From assembly GCA_029256665.1 (NCBI GenBank), contig JAQSXN010000076.1, forward strand, positions 1 to 10,618: DNA of 10,618 nucleotides. The letters run 5' to 3'. This document shows, in pieces, positions 1-7,725 of the stretch. Position 1 is the stretch's first letter; each line of letters begins with the position of its first letter. A program made the translations under genes and the position numbers. Below the pieces are notes generated by a model, which was not told the origin of the DNA, made no database searches, and saw only the letters and a program-made list of their open reading frames with translations. Source of the DNA: Paenibacillus sp. (lineage in GTDB: Bacteria > Bacillota > Bacilli > Paenibacillales > Paenibacillaceae).

Positions 1-8
1 GCTCGCTC

Positions 9-68
9 GCAACCGTTACAAATTGGAGAGAGCCGTTTTAGGCGAAATAGGCATGATGGCAACCGTTA
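9..68. repeat. 10-bp direct repeat pair, 50 bp apart
   Basis: The 10-mer GCAACCGTTA occurs at 9-18 and again at 59-68, exactly 50 bp apart. The sequence just after each copy is also loosely alike: ACAAATTGGA follows the first and GTCGACATTGGA the second. No gene is visible here. The segment lies between the operon terminator and the left window edge, and it may belong to a longer intergenic repeat that continues beyond the window. Its function is unknown. Confidence 0.5.
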
Positions 69-70
69 GT

Positions 71-187
71 CGACATTGGACGCCATTTGATACGCGCCAT
101 TCGACGTCATTAAACGCCATTGGACTCCATTAGACGCATTCGATGGCATTAGACACGCCACTCTACGCCATTGGATAGCATCCACAT
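71..187. repeat. Degenerate tandem decamer array (consensus CGCCATTNGA)
   Basis: About eleven imperfect copies of CGCCATTNGA follow one another. The core CAT (once CAC) falls at 74, 84, 98, 108, 118, 128, 137, 147, 159, 169 and 179, giving spacings of 10, 14, 10, 10, 10, 9, 10, 12, 10 and 10 bases. The period is near one DNA helical turn. It is not a multiple of three and is broken by 9-, 12- and 14-base steps, so the array is not a coding repeat. There are no spacers, so it is not CRISPR. It sits downstream of the nuo terminator. The role is unknown; it could be a variable-number tandem repeat or a DNA-bending or binding region. Confidence 0.8.
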
Positions 188-238
188 ATCAATCTGGCTT
201 TCGCCGCGCGGAAAATCGAATAAGTTTGTCATCCCCTC
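188..238. other. Intergenic stretch with no recognised feature
   Basis: This short stretch lies between the decamer array and the T tract of the nuo terminator. I see no open frame with a ribosome binding site, no promoter-like pair of hexamers and no repeat. Together with the array and the terminator it makes up the gene-free left 337 bases of the window. Confidence 0.6.
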
Positions 239-295
239 AAAAAAATCCCCCTGCAGACTCGTTACCCACCGATAACGAGCCCGCGTGCGGGGGAT
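239..295 (-). terminator. Intrinsic terminator of the nuo operon
   Basis: On the minus strand, 43 bases after the nuoN stop codon, an outer stem ATCCCCC/GGGGGAT (289-295 with 245-251) encloses GCA/TGC pairing (286-288 with 253-255). An inner perfect 7-bp stem CTCGTTA/TAACGAG (258-264 with 273-279) has an 8-base loop. Seven T residues (plus-strand A at 239-245) follow directly and overlap the base of the stem. This is the standard rho-independent layout. On the plus strand the hairpin is not followed by a proper T run, so it should act mainly on nuo transcription. An alternative small hairpin, CCCG-CACG-CGGG, competes with the outer stem. Confidence 0.85.
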
Positions 296-337
296 AATTT
301 TCCCGATCATTCCTATCCCTACAGCTACGCATCCACT

Positions 338-1885
338 CTACCCCATCATATCCCCCATAAACGAGAATACCGTGTCGATCCCTCCGACCAGCAGGCCGGG
401 GTAGACGCCGAGCAGCAGCGTGCCGGCCGCGCAGAACCAGATGACGATGCCCACCGGCAGCGGCACCCTCATCCGCTCCTCGCTGCCGCTGCGCATGAAC
501 ATCTGGCGAATCAGGCCGAAGTAGAAATAATACGAGATCACGCTGCTGAGCACCATCGCCGCCACGATCCAATAAGCTTTGGCGTTAGCGGCGCCAAGCA
601 GGATAAACAGCTTGCCGAAGAATCCGGCCGAGACCGGCAATCCGGCAAGCGACAGGACAAAGACGACCATCGCTCCCGCCGTCCACGGCGCGCGGTAATA
701 CATGCCCGCGAACCCTTTCAGCTCCTCATGCCCCGCCGAGCGGCCGACGACCGTCACTACCGCGAACGCGCCGATCGTCATGAGCAGGTACGCTACGAGA
801 TAAAAAACGAGCTCCGTCACGTTGTTGCTATGCGTCGCCGTGATCGACAACCCGATCGGCACGAGCATGTAACCCGCATTGGCAACACCCGACAAGGCCA
901 GCAGCCGCTTCGTCTGCTTCTGTCGCAGCGCGGCGAGCGTGCCGACCAGCATCGCGATCGCCGCGACGAGCAGCACGGCGAAGAACAAGTCGTCGCCCAC
1001 GCCATTGCCTGCGGCATCCACCGCGCGAAATAGCCCCGTCGAATAGAAGATGCGCAGCACGACGGCGAGCGCCGCGCCTTTGGATACGACGGCGAGCAGC
1101 GCCGCGATCGGCGTCGGAGCGCCCTGGTAGACGTCGAGCGACCAGGCATGGAACGGCGCGGCCGCGACTTTGACCCCGAAGCCCGCCAGCATCATGCCGA
1201 AGCCAACGTACACGAACGCCTCGTACTGCTGTACTGCCGCGGGAAGCGCCTCTCCGATGCCGCTTAACGTAACCGAGCCGGTAACTCCGTACAGATAGGA
1301 CATCCCGAACAGAATAAACGCCGACGAGATGCTTCCGCTCACGACGTATTTGAACGCCGCTTCGGCGGATAGATCGTTTTTGCGGCGCATCGCCACCAGA
1401 ACATAGCTCGTAATGCTAAGCAGCTCGAGACCGATATACAACGTCACTAGATTGGCGGAAGAAGCCATCGCCATCGCCCCGATGGCCGCCGGGAGAAGCA
1501 AATAATAATATTCGCCCTTATCCGTAATGGCATCGTCCCTCGAAGCCGTTCCGAGACCGAGCAGAACGACTAGCGACGTGCCGAGCAGAAAGACCAGCTT
1601 CATCAAGCTGCCGAAGTCGTCGATTCGGTAGCTGTCGCCTAATAGCGACAGCACCTCCGCTTCGCCCGCTCCCGCGTTCATATCGATCATTCGAAGGGTC
1701 ACGAGCAGCGCAGCGCCTAGCAAACTCGCCAACGTCAAACCGCCGATCCAGGACCTGCTCGCCCTTCGCGGCAGGAACAGATCCAGTAAAATAAGCCCAA
1801 TAAAACATATGCCAAGCAGCAGCTCGGGAGCCATCAGGAGCACGTCAGGCCATGTCAGCGGCGAAAATCCCGTATTGTCCGGCAT
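338..1885 (-). CDS. nuoN: NADH-quinone oxidoreductase subunit N (antiporter-like membrane subunit)
   Basis: This gene encodes a 515-residue, very hydrophobic protein of the Mrp-antiporter-like family, one of three proton-channel subunits in the complex I membrane arm. Family members have about 14 transmembrane helices. The expected charged residues are visible: Glu154 in the segment IGLELLSITSYVLVA, Lys239 in FGVKVAAAPFHAW, Lys269 in VSKGAALAVVLR and Lys425 in GFFGKLFIL. They match the Glu/Lys pair, the central Lys and the terminal Lys of the proton path. The ATG start at 1885 lies 3 bases after the nuoM stop. An AGGGGG ribosome site at 1893-1898 with a 7-base gap overlaps the end of nuoM, so translation is probably coupled. 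This is the last gene of the operon; its TAG stop lies just before the terminator. Length and ends look normal. Confidence 0.96.
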   Translation of the reverse strand: MPDNTGFSPLTWPDVLLMAPELLLGICFIGLILLDLFLPRRASRSWIGGLTLASLLGAALLVTLRMIDMNAGAGEAEVLSLLGDSYRIDDFGSLMKLVFLLGTSLVVLLGLGTASRDDAITDKGEYYYLLLPAAIGAMAMASSANLVTLYIGLELLSITSYVLVAMRRKNDLSAEAAFKYVVSGSISSAFILFGMSYLYGVTGSVTLSGIGEALPAAVQQYEAFVYVGFGMMLAGFGVKVAAAPFHAWSLDVYQGAPTPIAALLAVVSKGAALAVVLRIFYSTGLFRAVDAAGNGVGDDLFFAVLLVAAIAMLVGTLAALRQKQTKRLLALSGVANAGYMLVPIGLSITATHSNNVTELVFYLVAYLLMTIGAFAVVTVVGRSAGHEELKGFAGMYYRAPWTAGAMVVFVLSLAGLPVSAGFFGKLFILLGAANAKAYWIVAAMVLSSVISYYFYFGLIRQMFMRSGSEERMRVPLPVGIVIWFCAAGTLLLGVYPGLLVGGIDTVFSFMGDMMG

Positions 1886-1888
1886 CGG

Positions 1889-3517
1889 TTAACCCCCTGA
1901 CCTGGTTGCGAATAATTGGTCCATAAAGCCGCCGACGCTGATCTGCACCGTATCCGTGAGCACGGAAGGATAACAGCCCAGCAAAATTATGAACGCAAGC
2001 AGCACGATCATCGGCAGCGCCTCGACGAATCTGGCGTCCTTGAGCGCGATATGCTCCTCGCGTTGCGCGCCGAACGTTATGCCGAGCACGCTACGCAGCA
2101 CATACGCCGCCGTCAAAATAATGCCGATGACCGCGGCGGCCGTCAGCCAGCGCATCGACTCGAACAGCCCAAGCAGCGACAGAAGCTCGCCGACGAAGCC
2201 GGACAGTCCCGGCAGCCCTAACGACGCGAGACCCGCCGTCAACAGCATGCCGCTCATGAACGGCATGGACCGCGCCAAACCTCCGAGCCTCGGCAGCTCG
2301 GTCGTTCCCGTCCTCTCGTAGAGGCTTCCGACGATCAAGAACAGCAGCGCCGAGATCAGGCCATGCGAGACGAGCTGGAACACGGCGCCCTGCAAGCCGA
2401 TTTCGTTAAAGGCCGCGAACCCGAGCAACACGATTCCCATGTGGCTGATCGAAGAATAAGCGAGCACCAGCTTGAATTCCGTCTGCCGGAACGCGAGCAC
2501 CGCGCCATATAGCAGGTTGACCAAGCCGAGCGTCGCAAGCACGACCGCCCACTCCCGCGCCTGCTCGGGAAAGAGCAGCAAGCCGAAACGCAGCAAGCCG
2601 TACGCGCCCATCTTGAGCAGCACGCCGGAGTGGATCATGACGATGGCGGGAGGCGCCTCCGTATGCACCTTGAGCATCCACGTATGGAACGGGAACACCG
2701 GCAGCTTGATGCCGAAGCCAACAAGCAGCAGGATAAAGATCGTCCAAGCCATGGCCCCGCTCATCTCGAACGGATTAAAGCCGCCCGCTGCCGCCGCCGA
2801 CAGATTGACCCACGCGTTCGGATCGGCCAAGTTGCGCGCGATATCGGCATAGCTGCCGCTATAGATCATCTCCAGACCGCCCGCCGTTTCCTCCATGCGG
2901 AAGCCCGCCGTGCTGACGAGGAGGACAAACGCGATCAGCATGAGCGCGGAGCCGATCCCGTTGTAGATCAGAAACTGATTCGCCGTCCGCTCCCGGTTGT
3001 AGTACCCCCAGATGCCGACGAGGAAGTACATGGCGATTAGCGTGATTTCGAAGAAAATAAAGAATAAGAACAAATCGCGTGCCATAAACACGCCGAGCAT
3101 GCCTGCCGCAAGCAAGAGGAACCAGGCAAAAAACGCCTTGCGCCGCTTCTTGACGTGGATGGCCGCGAGCGCCGCCATCGCCGTTACGATTGCCGTCAGC
3201 AAGAGCAGCGGCATCGACAAACCGTCGACGCTCAAAGAATAATGAAACGAAAATACGATTTCGGCACCGCTCTGCAGATCGTTGTTGACCGGAACTTCGA
3301 GCCACGACGCGTCTTCGGCGTACGTTTCTCCGCCCTTGTGTTTGTCGTAATCCGCATATAACCATATCGATAAAACCAGTGGAATGATCGTGGCGATCAC
3401 GGCCGTTACCGTTATCCAGCGTTGTCGCTCCTTAGGGATTAGCAGCAAGACGAGCAGGCCAAGCATCGGCGCCGCGAGCAATATCGACAGGACGGGAATA
3501 TCGGAGAGCAAGCTCAT
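1889..3517 (-). CDS. nuoM: NADH-quinone oxidoreductase subunit M (antiporter-like membrane subunit)
   Basis: This gene encodes a 542-residue polytopic membrane protein, the middle antiporter-like proton-translocating subunit of complex I. Key family residues are visible: Glu157 in FFEITLIAMYFLVG, Lys271 in GFGIKLPVFPFHTW, Lys302 in LLKMGAYGLLRFG and Glu444 in GFVGELLSLLG. The segment around 345-361 (QTEFKLVLAYSSISHMG) is the conserved stretch around a broken helix. The ATG at 3517 overlaps the nuoL stop as ATGA. An AAGGAGG site at 3526-3532, with an 8-base gap, lies inside the end of nuoL and supports this start. A loop near residues 207-255, rich in Gly, Ala and Asn, appears somewhat longer than in E. 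coli NuoM, as judged from memory. The assignment is secure from family motifs and position between nuoL and nuoN. Confidence 0.97.
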   Translation of the reverse strand: MSLLSDIPVLSILLAAPMLGLLVLLLIPKERQRWITVTAVIATIIPLVLSIWLYADYDKHKGGETYAEDASWLEVPVNNDLQSGAEIVFSFHYSLSVDGLSMPLLLLTAIVTAMAALAAIHVKKRRKAFFAWFLLLAAGMLGVFMARDLFLFFIFFEITLIAMYFLVGIWGYYNRERTANQFLIYNGIGSALMLIAFVLLVSTAGFRMEETAGGLEMIYSGSYADIARNLADPNAWVNLSAAAAGGFNPFEMSGAMAWTIFILLLVGFGIKLPVFPFHTWMLKVHTEAPPAIVMIHSGVLLKMGAYGLLRFGLLLFPEQAREWAVVLATLGLVNLLYGAVLAFRQTEFKLVLAYSSISHMGIVLLGFAAFNEIGLQGAVFQLVSHGLISALLFLIVGSLYERTGTTELPRLGGLARSMPFMSGMLLTAGLASLGLPGLSGFVGELLSLLGLFESMRWLTAAAVIGIILTAAYVLRSVLGITFGAQREEHIALKDARFVEALPMIVLLAFIILLGCYPSVLTDTVQISVGGFMDQLFATRSGG

Positions 3518-5403
3518 GATAGCAGCCTCCTTCCGATGATCGCGACCGCCAGTACGATGATGCCGATGATAGCGGCCAAGCTGTAGGTCTGGATTTGCCC
3601 GTTCTGCAGCCGAAGCGCGACTTTGCCGGAATAGCCGGCCGCCGATCCCGCAAGCTTGACCAGTCCTCCGATGACGTACGTGTCAAACAAGGCAAGCCCG
3701 CTGCCAAGCGCGCGCAGGCCGCGCACGAAGATCAGCTCGTAGGCTTCGTCGACGTAGTATTTGCGTTCCAGCAGCCGGACGAGCCATGGAGCGGCTTCCT
3801 TAACGGCTTCGGGACGAAGCCGGCCGGAGCCGTAGAACATCCAGCCCAGGCATACCCCGGCTCCCGCCGCGACAATCGACAGTACGATCGCGATCGCGCT
3901 GCCGTGCGCCTCGGCATCTTCGCCCGCAAGCCAGCCGCCCAGCCAGCCGTTCCACGGCGTTTCGACGAAGCCCGCCGCGATTGCGGCAACCGCGAGCACG
4001 ACGAGCGGCACGGTCATCGTACGCGGCGATTCCTTGGCCGCTGACGCAGCTTTGCCGCCCTCCGGCCTTGATGACGGCTTGCCGAGAAACACGAGCACGA
4101 AGGCGCGGGTCATATACAGCGCGGTGCATAACGCCGCCGCCAAGCCAACCGCGAATAGAAACGGATTCTGTTCCAGCGCTACGGTCAGAATCGCGTCTTT
4201 CGACCAGAAGCCCGCCAGCGGCGGGATCCCGGAAAGCGCGAGCGCCCCGATCCCGAAGGTGACGGCCGTGATGCGCATGCGGCCGAATAAGCCGCCCATC
4301 TCCTTGACGTTCTGCGTATGGACGGCATGGATGACGCTGCCCGCGGCCAAGAAGAGCAATGCTTTGAAGAACGCGTGCGTGAATAGGTGGAAGATGCCGC
4401 CCGTCCAAGAGCCAAGCCCGATCGCCATCATCATATAGCCGAGCTGGCTAATGGTCGAATAAGCGAGCACGCGCTTGAGATCGCTTTGCGCCAGCGCGAT
4501 GGTGGCGGCGAACAACGCCGTGAACCCTCCCGCGTAAGCGACAACGTCGCTCGCGAATGCGGAAGCCTCCAGAATGGGGAACGTGCGCGCGAGCAGGTAG
4601 ACGCCGGCGGCCACCATCGTCGCGGCATGGATGAGCGCGCTAATCGGCGTGGGGCCCTCCATGGCATCCGGAAGCCAGACATGCAGCGGGAATTGACCCG
4701 ACTTGCCTACGGCGCCGAGGAAGATAAGAAGCGCGATGACGGTCGTAATGCCTGTTGCAATCGTTCCTCCCTGGCCTTCGAACACGCTCTCGATCATCGT
4801 AAAGCCGAGGGCATGCTCCGGCATGTACCAGAACAGCAGCAGAATCCCGATCAAGAGACCCGCGTCGCCGATCCGGGTGACGATAAACGCCTTTTTGGCC
4901 GCCGCCTTGGCCGCCGGCTTGGTATACCAGAAGCCGACCAGCAGGAAGGAGCAGACGCCGACAAGCTCCCAGAAAATATACAAGGAGAGCATATTGTCCG
5001 ACAACACGAGCCCCAGCATCGAAAACGTAAATAACGATATGTACCCGTAAAAAACGGTAATCCGTTCGTCGTTCTTCATATAACCGGCCGAATAAACGTT
5101 GACCAGCAAACCGACGAGCGTTATGACGATAAGCATAAGCGCGGTCAAGTTCGTCACTTCGAAGCCGATCTCTATCGTAAACCTGCCGATCGAGATCCAG
5201 TCGAAGCTGTATTCATAGTCGATCGCGTTCGGCCCAAGCCGCTCCAGCAGCACCAGCACGGACATGACGAACGACGCCAGGGCGGCAAGCGAGCCGATCA
5301 GCACGCCGGCCTTGCGATAATTTCTTCCCAGCGCCATAAGCACGAGAAACGCGGCAAGCGGGATGAGCGGAATGATCCAGGCTGATTTCGTATAAAAGTC
5401 CAT
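3514..5403 (-). CDS. nuoL: NADH-quinone oxidoreductase subunit L (distal antiporter-like subunit with lateral helix)
   Basis: This gene encodes a 629-residue membrane protein, the distal proton-translocating subunit of complex I. Visible proton-path residues are Glu146 (IFWELVGVCSFLLVGFW), Lys234 (GAVGKSGQFPLHVWLPDAM), His259 (SALIHAATMVAAGVYLL), Lys347 (FTHAFFKALLFL) and Lys402 (FWSKDAIL). Spacing agrees with E. coli Glu144, Lys229, His254, Lys342 and Lys399. Past about residue 465 the protein has the extra C-terminal part unique to NuoL: further helices, a less hydrophobic stretch near 530-605 that fits the long lateral helix, and a last hydrophobic helix at 608-626. A Ser/Ala/Lys-rich loop at 443-462 looks like a flexible insertion. 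The ATG start lies 7 bases past the nuoK stop, and a GGAGGTGA ribosome site contains that stop. The end overlaps nuoM by 4 bases. Confidence 0.97.
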   Translation of the reverse strand: MDFYTKSAWIIPLIPLAAFLVLMALGRNYRKAGVLIGSLAALASFVMSVLVLLERLGPNAIDYEYSFDWISIGRFTIEIGFEVTNLTALMLIVITLVGLLVNVYSAGYMKNDERITVFYGYISLFTFSMLGLVLSDNMLSLYIFWELVGVCSFLLVGFWYTKPAAKAAAKKAFIVTRIGDAGLLIGILLLFWYMPEHALGFTMIESVFEGQGGTIATGITTVIALLIFLGAVGKSGQFPLHVWLPDAMEGPTPISALIHAATMVAAGVYLLARTFPILEASAFASDVVAYAGGFTALFAATIALAQSDLKRVLAYSTISQLGYMMMAIGLGSWTGGIFHLFTHAFFKALLFLAAGSVIHAVHTQNVKEMGGLFGRMRITAVTFGIGALALSGIPPLAGFWSKDAILTVALEQNPFLFAVGLAAALCTALYMTRAFVLVFLGKPSSRPEGGKAASAAKESPRTMTVPLVVLAVAAIAAGFVETPWNGWLGGWLAGEDAEAHGSAIAIVLSIVAAGAGVCLGWMFYGSGRLRPEAVKEAAPWLVRLLERKYYVDEAYELIFVRGLRALGSGLALFDTYVIGGLVKLAGSAAGYSGKVALRLQNGQIQTYSLAAIIGIIVLAVAIIGRRLLS

Positions 5404-5410
5404 AGCCGCC

Positions 5411-5713
5411 TCACCTCCTCATGGCATTCATTTGTTCGACGTCCACGGCGCCTCGCGCCCGGAACAAGGCGATCAGCACCGCTACGGCGACGGCGGCCTC
5501 CGCCGCGGCGACCGTGATCGTAAAGATCGAGAAAATTTGGCCCGTCAGGGACGGGACGACCCCATACTTCGAGAACGCGATAAGGTTCAGGTTGACCGCG
5601 TTCAGCATCAGCTCCAGCGACAGGAGCACGATGATCGCGTTCCGCTTGGCAAGGGCGCCGTACAGCCCGATGCAGAACAGAATCGCGGCAAGCGTCAGAT
5701 AAGATGGCAGCAT
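5411..5713 (-). CDS. nuoK: NADH-quinone oxidoreductase subunit K
   Basis: This gene encodes a 100-residue protein with three hydrophobic segments (about 4-21, 27-47 and 60-84), the usual size for NuoK/ND4L. The two membrane-buried glutamates needed for proton transfer in this family are present: Glu34 in [13 protein letters not shown] and Glu72 in [13 protein letters not shown]. They correspond to E. coli Glu36 and Glu72. The ATG lies 3 bases after the nuoJ stop, with an AAGGAGG ribosome site inside the end of nuoJ. NuoK packs against NuoJ and NuoN in the membrane arm and links the quinone module to the antiporter-like subunits. Nothing is unusual about it. Confidence 0.96.
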   Translation of the reverse strand: MLPSYLTLAAILFCIGLYGALAKRNAIIVLLSLELMLNAVNLNLIAFSKYGVVPSLTGQIFSIFTITVAAAEAAVAVAVLIALFRARGAVDVEQMNAMRR

Positions 5714-5716
5714 GCG

Positions 5717-6244
5717 TTACTCCGCCTCCTTCTTGGCCAGTGAGATCGCGCCGATGAACGCTACCGTCAGCAAGATGGACAGCAGCTCGAACGGCACGAT
5801 ATAGCCTGTATACAGCAGCTCGCCGATCACCATCGTATTGTCCGGAGCCGTGCCCGGAGCGCCTGGCGCATCGGCGGCTGCCGAAGGCAGCTCCGTCGTC
5901 CGGATCGCGTAGAACAACAACCCGAACAGGCTGAGCGCGCCGACGGCGGCCAAACTTTCATGCAGCGCGCGGACCGGCTCCTTCTCCGCATTGTGTTTGG
6001 TCATCATAATGCCGAAGATCATCAGGATCGATACCGCGCCCGCGTAGATGAGCACCTGGACGAAAGCCGCGAACTCGGCGTCCAGCAGCACGTACATCCC
6101 CGCCAGTCCGAGGAAGACGGCCGCCATGGACACGACCATATGAACGACCTTCTCCAGGCTGATCATCAGCACGGCGCCGGCGATCATGACGGCGGCGAAG
6201 ATGAAGAACGCGACGAACGGTCCGGTAATCTCTACGTTAAACAA
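5717..6244 (-). CDS. nuoJ: NADH-quinone oxidoreductase subunit J (TTG start)
   Basis: This gene encodes a 175-residue membrane protein with about five hydrophobic segments, matching NuoJ/ND6. The third helix holds the conserved stretch VQVLIYAGAVSILMIFG (residues 62-78). Its Tyr67-Ala-Gly corresponds to the pi-bulge helix that shifts during the catalytic cycle in known complex I structures. The start is TTG at 6242-6244, the base after the nuoI stop. I chose it because a full AAAGGAGG site lies 10 bases upstream and the first in-frame ATG (residue 20) would remove most of helix 1. A Pro/Ala-rich loop near 117-137 separates helices 4 and 5. The gene sits between nuoI and nuoK, as is usual. Confidence 0.95.
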   Translation of the reverse strand: MFNVEITGPFVAFFIFAAVMIAGAVLMISLEKVVHMVVSMAAVFLGLAGMYVLLDAEFAAFVQVLIYAGAVSILMIFGIMMTKHNAEKEPVRALHESLAAVGALSLFGLLFYAIRTTELPSAAADAPGAPGTAPDNTMVIGELLYTGYIVPFELLSILLTVAFIGAISLAKKEAE

Positions 6245-6262
6245 TTATTTGGCGCCTCCTTT
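6245..6262 (-). promoter_or_regulatory. Strong ribosome binding site for the TTG start of nuoJ
   Basis: AAAGGAGG at 6255-6262 lies within the last codons of nuoI, 10 bases ahead of TTG at 6244. No ATG or GTG lies at a usable distance. This decides the start of nuoJ and suggests coupling to nuoI. Confidence 0.8.
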
Positions 6263-6697
6263 GGCCGGTGCCCCAATGTTGTTGTTGTCCTTGCGCACGA
6301 GCGTATTGTTGTCCGTCAGCCACTGCGCGTCCTTGTATAGTTCGTCGCGGCTGTAGGTCGCGAGCTCGAACTCGTTCGTCATGACGATCGCTTCCGTCGG
6401 GCATACCTCCGTGCATAGATCGCATAGAATGCAAATTTCGAAGTTGATATCGAACGTGTCGATCACCTTGCCCCGCTTCTCGGGATCCGGATTCGGCTTG
6501 CCCGTCAGCGTGATGCAATCCGTCGGGCAGATCCGCGCGCACTGATTGCAAACGATGCACAGCTCGGGGATAAAATGCTGGATGCCTCTGAAGCGGTCCG
6601 GCATCAATATCGGCTCGTCGGGATAAGACGTCGTAACCTTGGGCGACGCAAGCGATTTGAGCGTGACGCCGAGGCCTTGGAGCATTCCGCTTAGCAT
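6245..6697 (-). CDS. nuoI: NADH-quinone oxidoreductase subunit I (two 4Fe-4S clusters)
   Basis: This gene encodes a 150-residue ferredoxin-like subunit of the peripheral arm. Two classical CxxCxxCxxxCP motifs bind the 4Fe-4S clusters known as N6a and N6b: Cys47, 50, 53 and 57 (CIVCNQCARICP) and Cys89, 92, 95 and 99 (CILCDLCTEVCP). All eight ligands are intact. In this family the subunit passes electrons to cluster N2 in NuoB. The N-terminal 30 residues fit the amphipathic anchor that lies on NuoH. The C-terminal tail after residue 135 is Asn/Gly/Lys-rich and probably disordered. The ATG is supported by a GGAGG site ending 7 bases upstream. It lies 17 bases after nuoH, the widest gap in the operon. 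Because nuoE, F and G are missing here, these clusters would be the outermost in the encoded complex. Confidence 0.97.
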   Translation of the reverse strand: MLSGMLQGLGVTLKSLASPKVTTSYPDEPILMPDRFRGIQHFIPELCIVCNQCARICPTDCITLTGKPNPDPEKRGKVIDTFDINFEICILCDLCTEVCPTEAIVMTNEFELATYSRDELYKDAQWLTDNNTLVRKDNNNIGAPAKGGAK

Positions 6698-6714
6698 GGT
6701 TATTCCTCCATTCG

Positions 6715-7725
6715 TTATTTGACGAACAGCTCCAGATAAAGAGCCGTCAGGAAGACGTTAAGAAGCGCGACGGGCAGAAGCACTTTCCAGCCGAGCCCCA
6801 TCAGTTGATCGACGCGCACGCGCGGGAAGGTGGCCCGAATCCAGAAGAACGAAAAGACGACGGCGACGAACTTGAGCAGAAACCAGACCAGCCCCGGCAC
6901 GAAGTCGAGAAACGGCGCCGGCGGATGCCAGCCGCCCAAGAAGAGGATCGTGACCAGCGCCGCGATCGCGTAGACGTACACGTATTCCGCAAGCATGAAA
7001 AACGCGAAGCGGAAGCCGCTGTACTCGACGTGATACCCGGCCACCAGCTCGGATTCGGCCTCCGGCAAGTCGAACGGCGTGCGGTTAAGCTCCGATACCG
7101 CCGCGATGTAGAATACGGCGAAGCCGATGATCTGCGGCAGGAAGTTCCACTCCCAGAACCAGTCGCCCTGCGCGGCGACGATCGATTTCAGGTTGAGGCT
7201 GCCGCTGAGCAGAATAACCCCGACGACGGAGATGACAAGAGGCACCTCGTAGCTGATCATCTGCGCAGCCGAGCGCATGCCGCCCAGCAGCGCGTATTTG
7301 TTATTGGAAGCCCAGCCGCCGAGCACCATGCCGAGCGTCGTAATGCCGGAGAGCGCCACGTAATAGAGCAATCCGACGTTGAGATCGGCGAAATACAGCT
7401 TTTCCGTATACGGAATGACCGCAAGCACCGCGAAGGCCGGTACGAAGGCGAGCGCCGGAGCCAGTATAAACAGCAGGCGATCCGCCTTGCGCGGGATCGT
7501 GTCCTCCTTGATCAGAAGCTTCAGAATATCCGCGACCGTCTGAAGAAGCCCGAGCGGCCCGACGCGGTTCGGGCCGACGCGGAGCTGCATCCAGCCGATG
7601 ACTTTGCGCTCGTAATAGATCGCGTACGTCACGAAGCCGAGCACGATGAGCAGAAAGACGATTCCCCACAGGAAGAGAATCAAAGCGTTGCCCCACGTTA
7701 GCGTTTCGTTAAGCCAGGCTCCCAT
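6715..7725 (-). CDS. nuoH: NADH-quinone oxidoreductase subunit H (quinone-chamber membrane anchor)
   Basis: This gene encodes a 336-residue membrane protein of the NuoH/ND1 family with about eight hydrophobic helices. With NuoB and NuoD it forms the quinone-binding chamber. Conserved blocks are plain: RVGPNRVGP at 49-57, the loop at 137-162 beginning GWASNNKYALLGG, and the block at 212-237 containing ELNRTPFDLPEAESELVAGY, whose acidic residues line the quinone entry and proton-linkage region. The ATG at 7725 shares its A with the nuoD stop (TGATG). A GGGGAGG ribosome site lies inside the last codons of nuoD. In enterobacterial operons nuoE, nuoF and nuoG lie between nuoD and nuoH, but there is no room for them here. 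The TAA stop is 17 bases before nuoI. Confidence 0.97.
   Translation of the reverse strand: MGAWLNETLTWGNALILFLWGIVFLLIVLGFVTYAIYYERKVIGWMQLRVGPNRVGPLGLLQTVADILKLLIKEDTIPRKADRLLFILAPALAFVPAFAVLAVIPYTEKLYFADLNVGLLYYVALSGITTLGMVLGGWASNNKYALLGGMRSAAQMISYEVPLVISVVGVILLSGSLNLKSIVAAQGDWFWEWNFLPQIIGFAVFYIAAVSELNRTPFDLPEAESELVAGYHVEYSGFRFAFFMLAEYVYVYAIAALVTILFLGGWHPPAPFLDFVPGLVWFLLKFVAVVFSFFWIRATFPRVRVDQLMGLGWKVLLPVALLNVFLTALYLELFVK

Noticed and set aside
71..187. Decamer array as a CRISPR array or protein-coding repeat
   Set aside because: There are no unique spacers and the repeat is only about 10 bp. Period 10 with 9-, 12- and 14-base steps breaks every reading frame.
6805..7701. Plus-strand open frame (298 codons) opposite nuoH
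   Set aside because: Its Arg/Asp/Glu/His-rich composition is typical of the antisense of a membrane protein gene. nuoH on the other strand has full family motifs.
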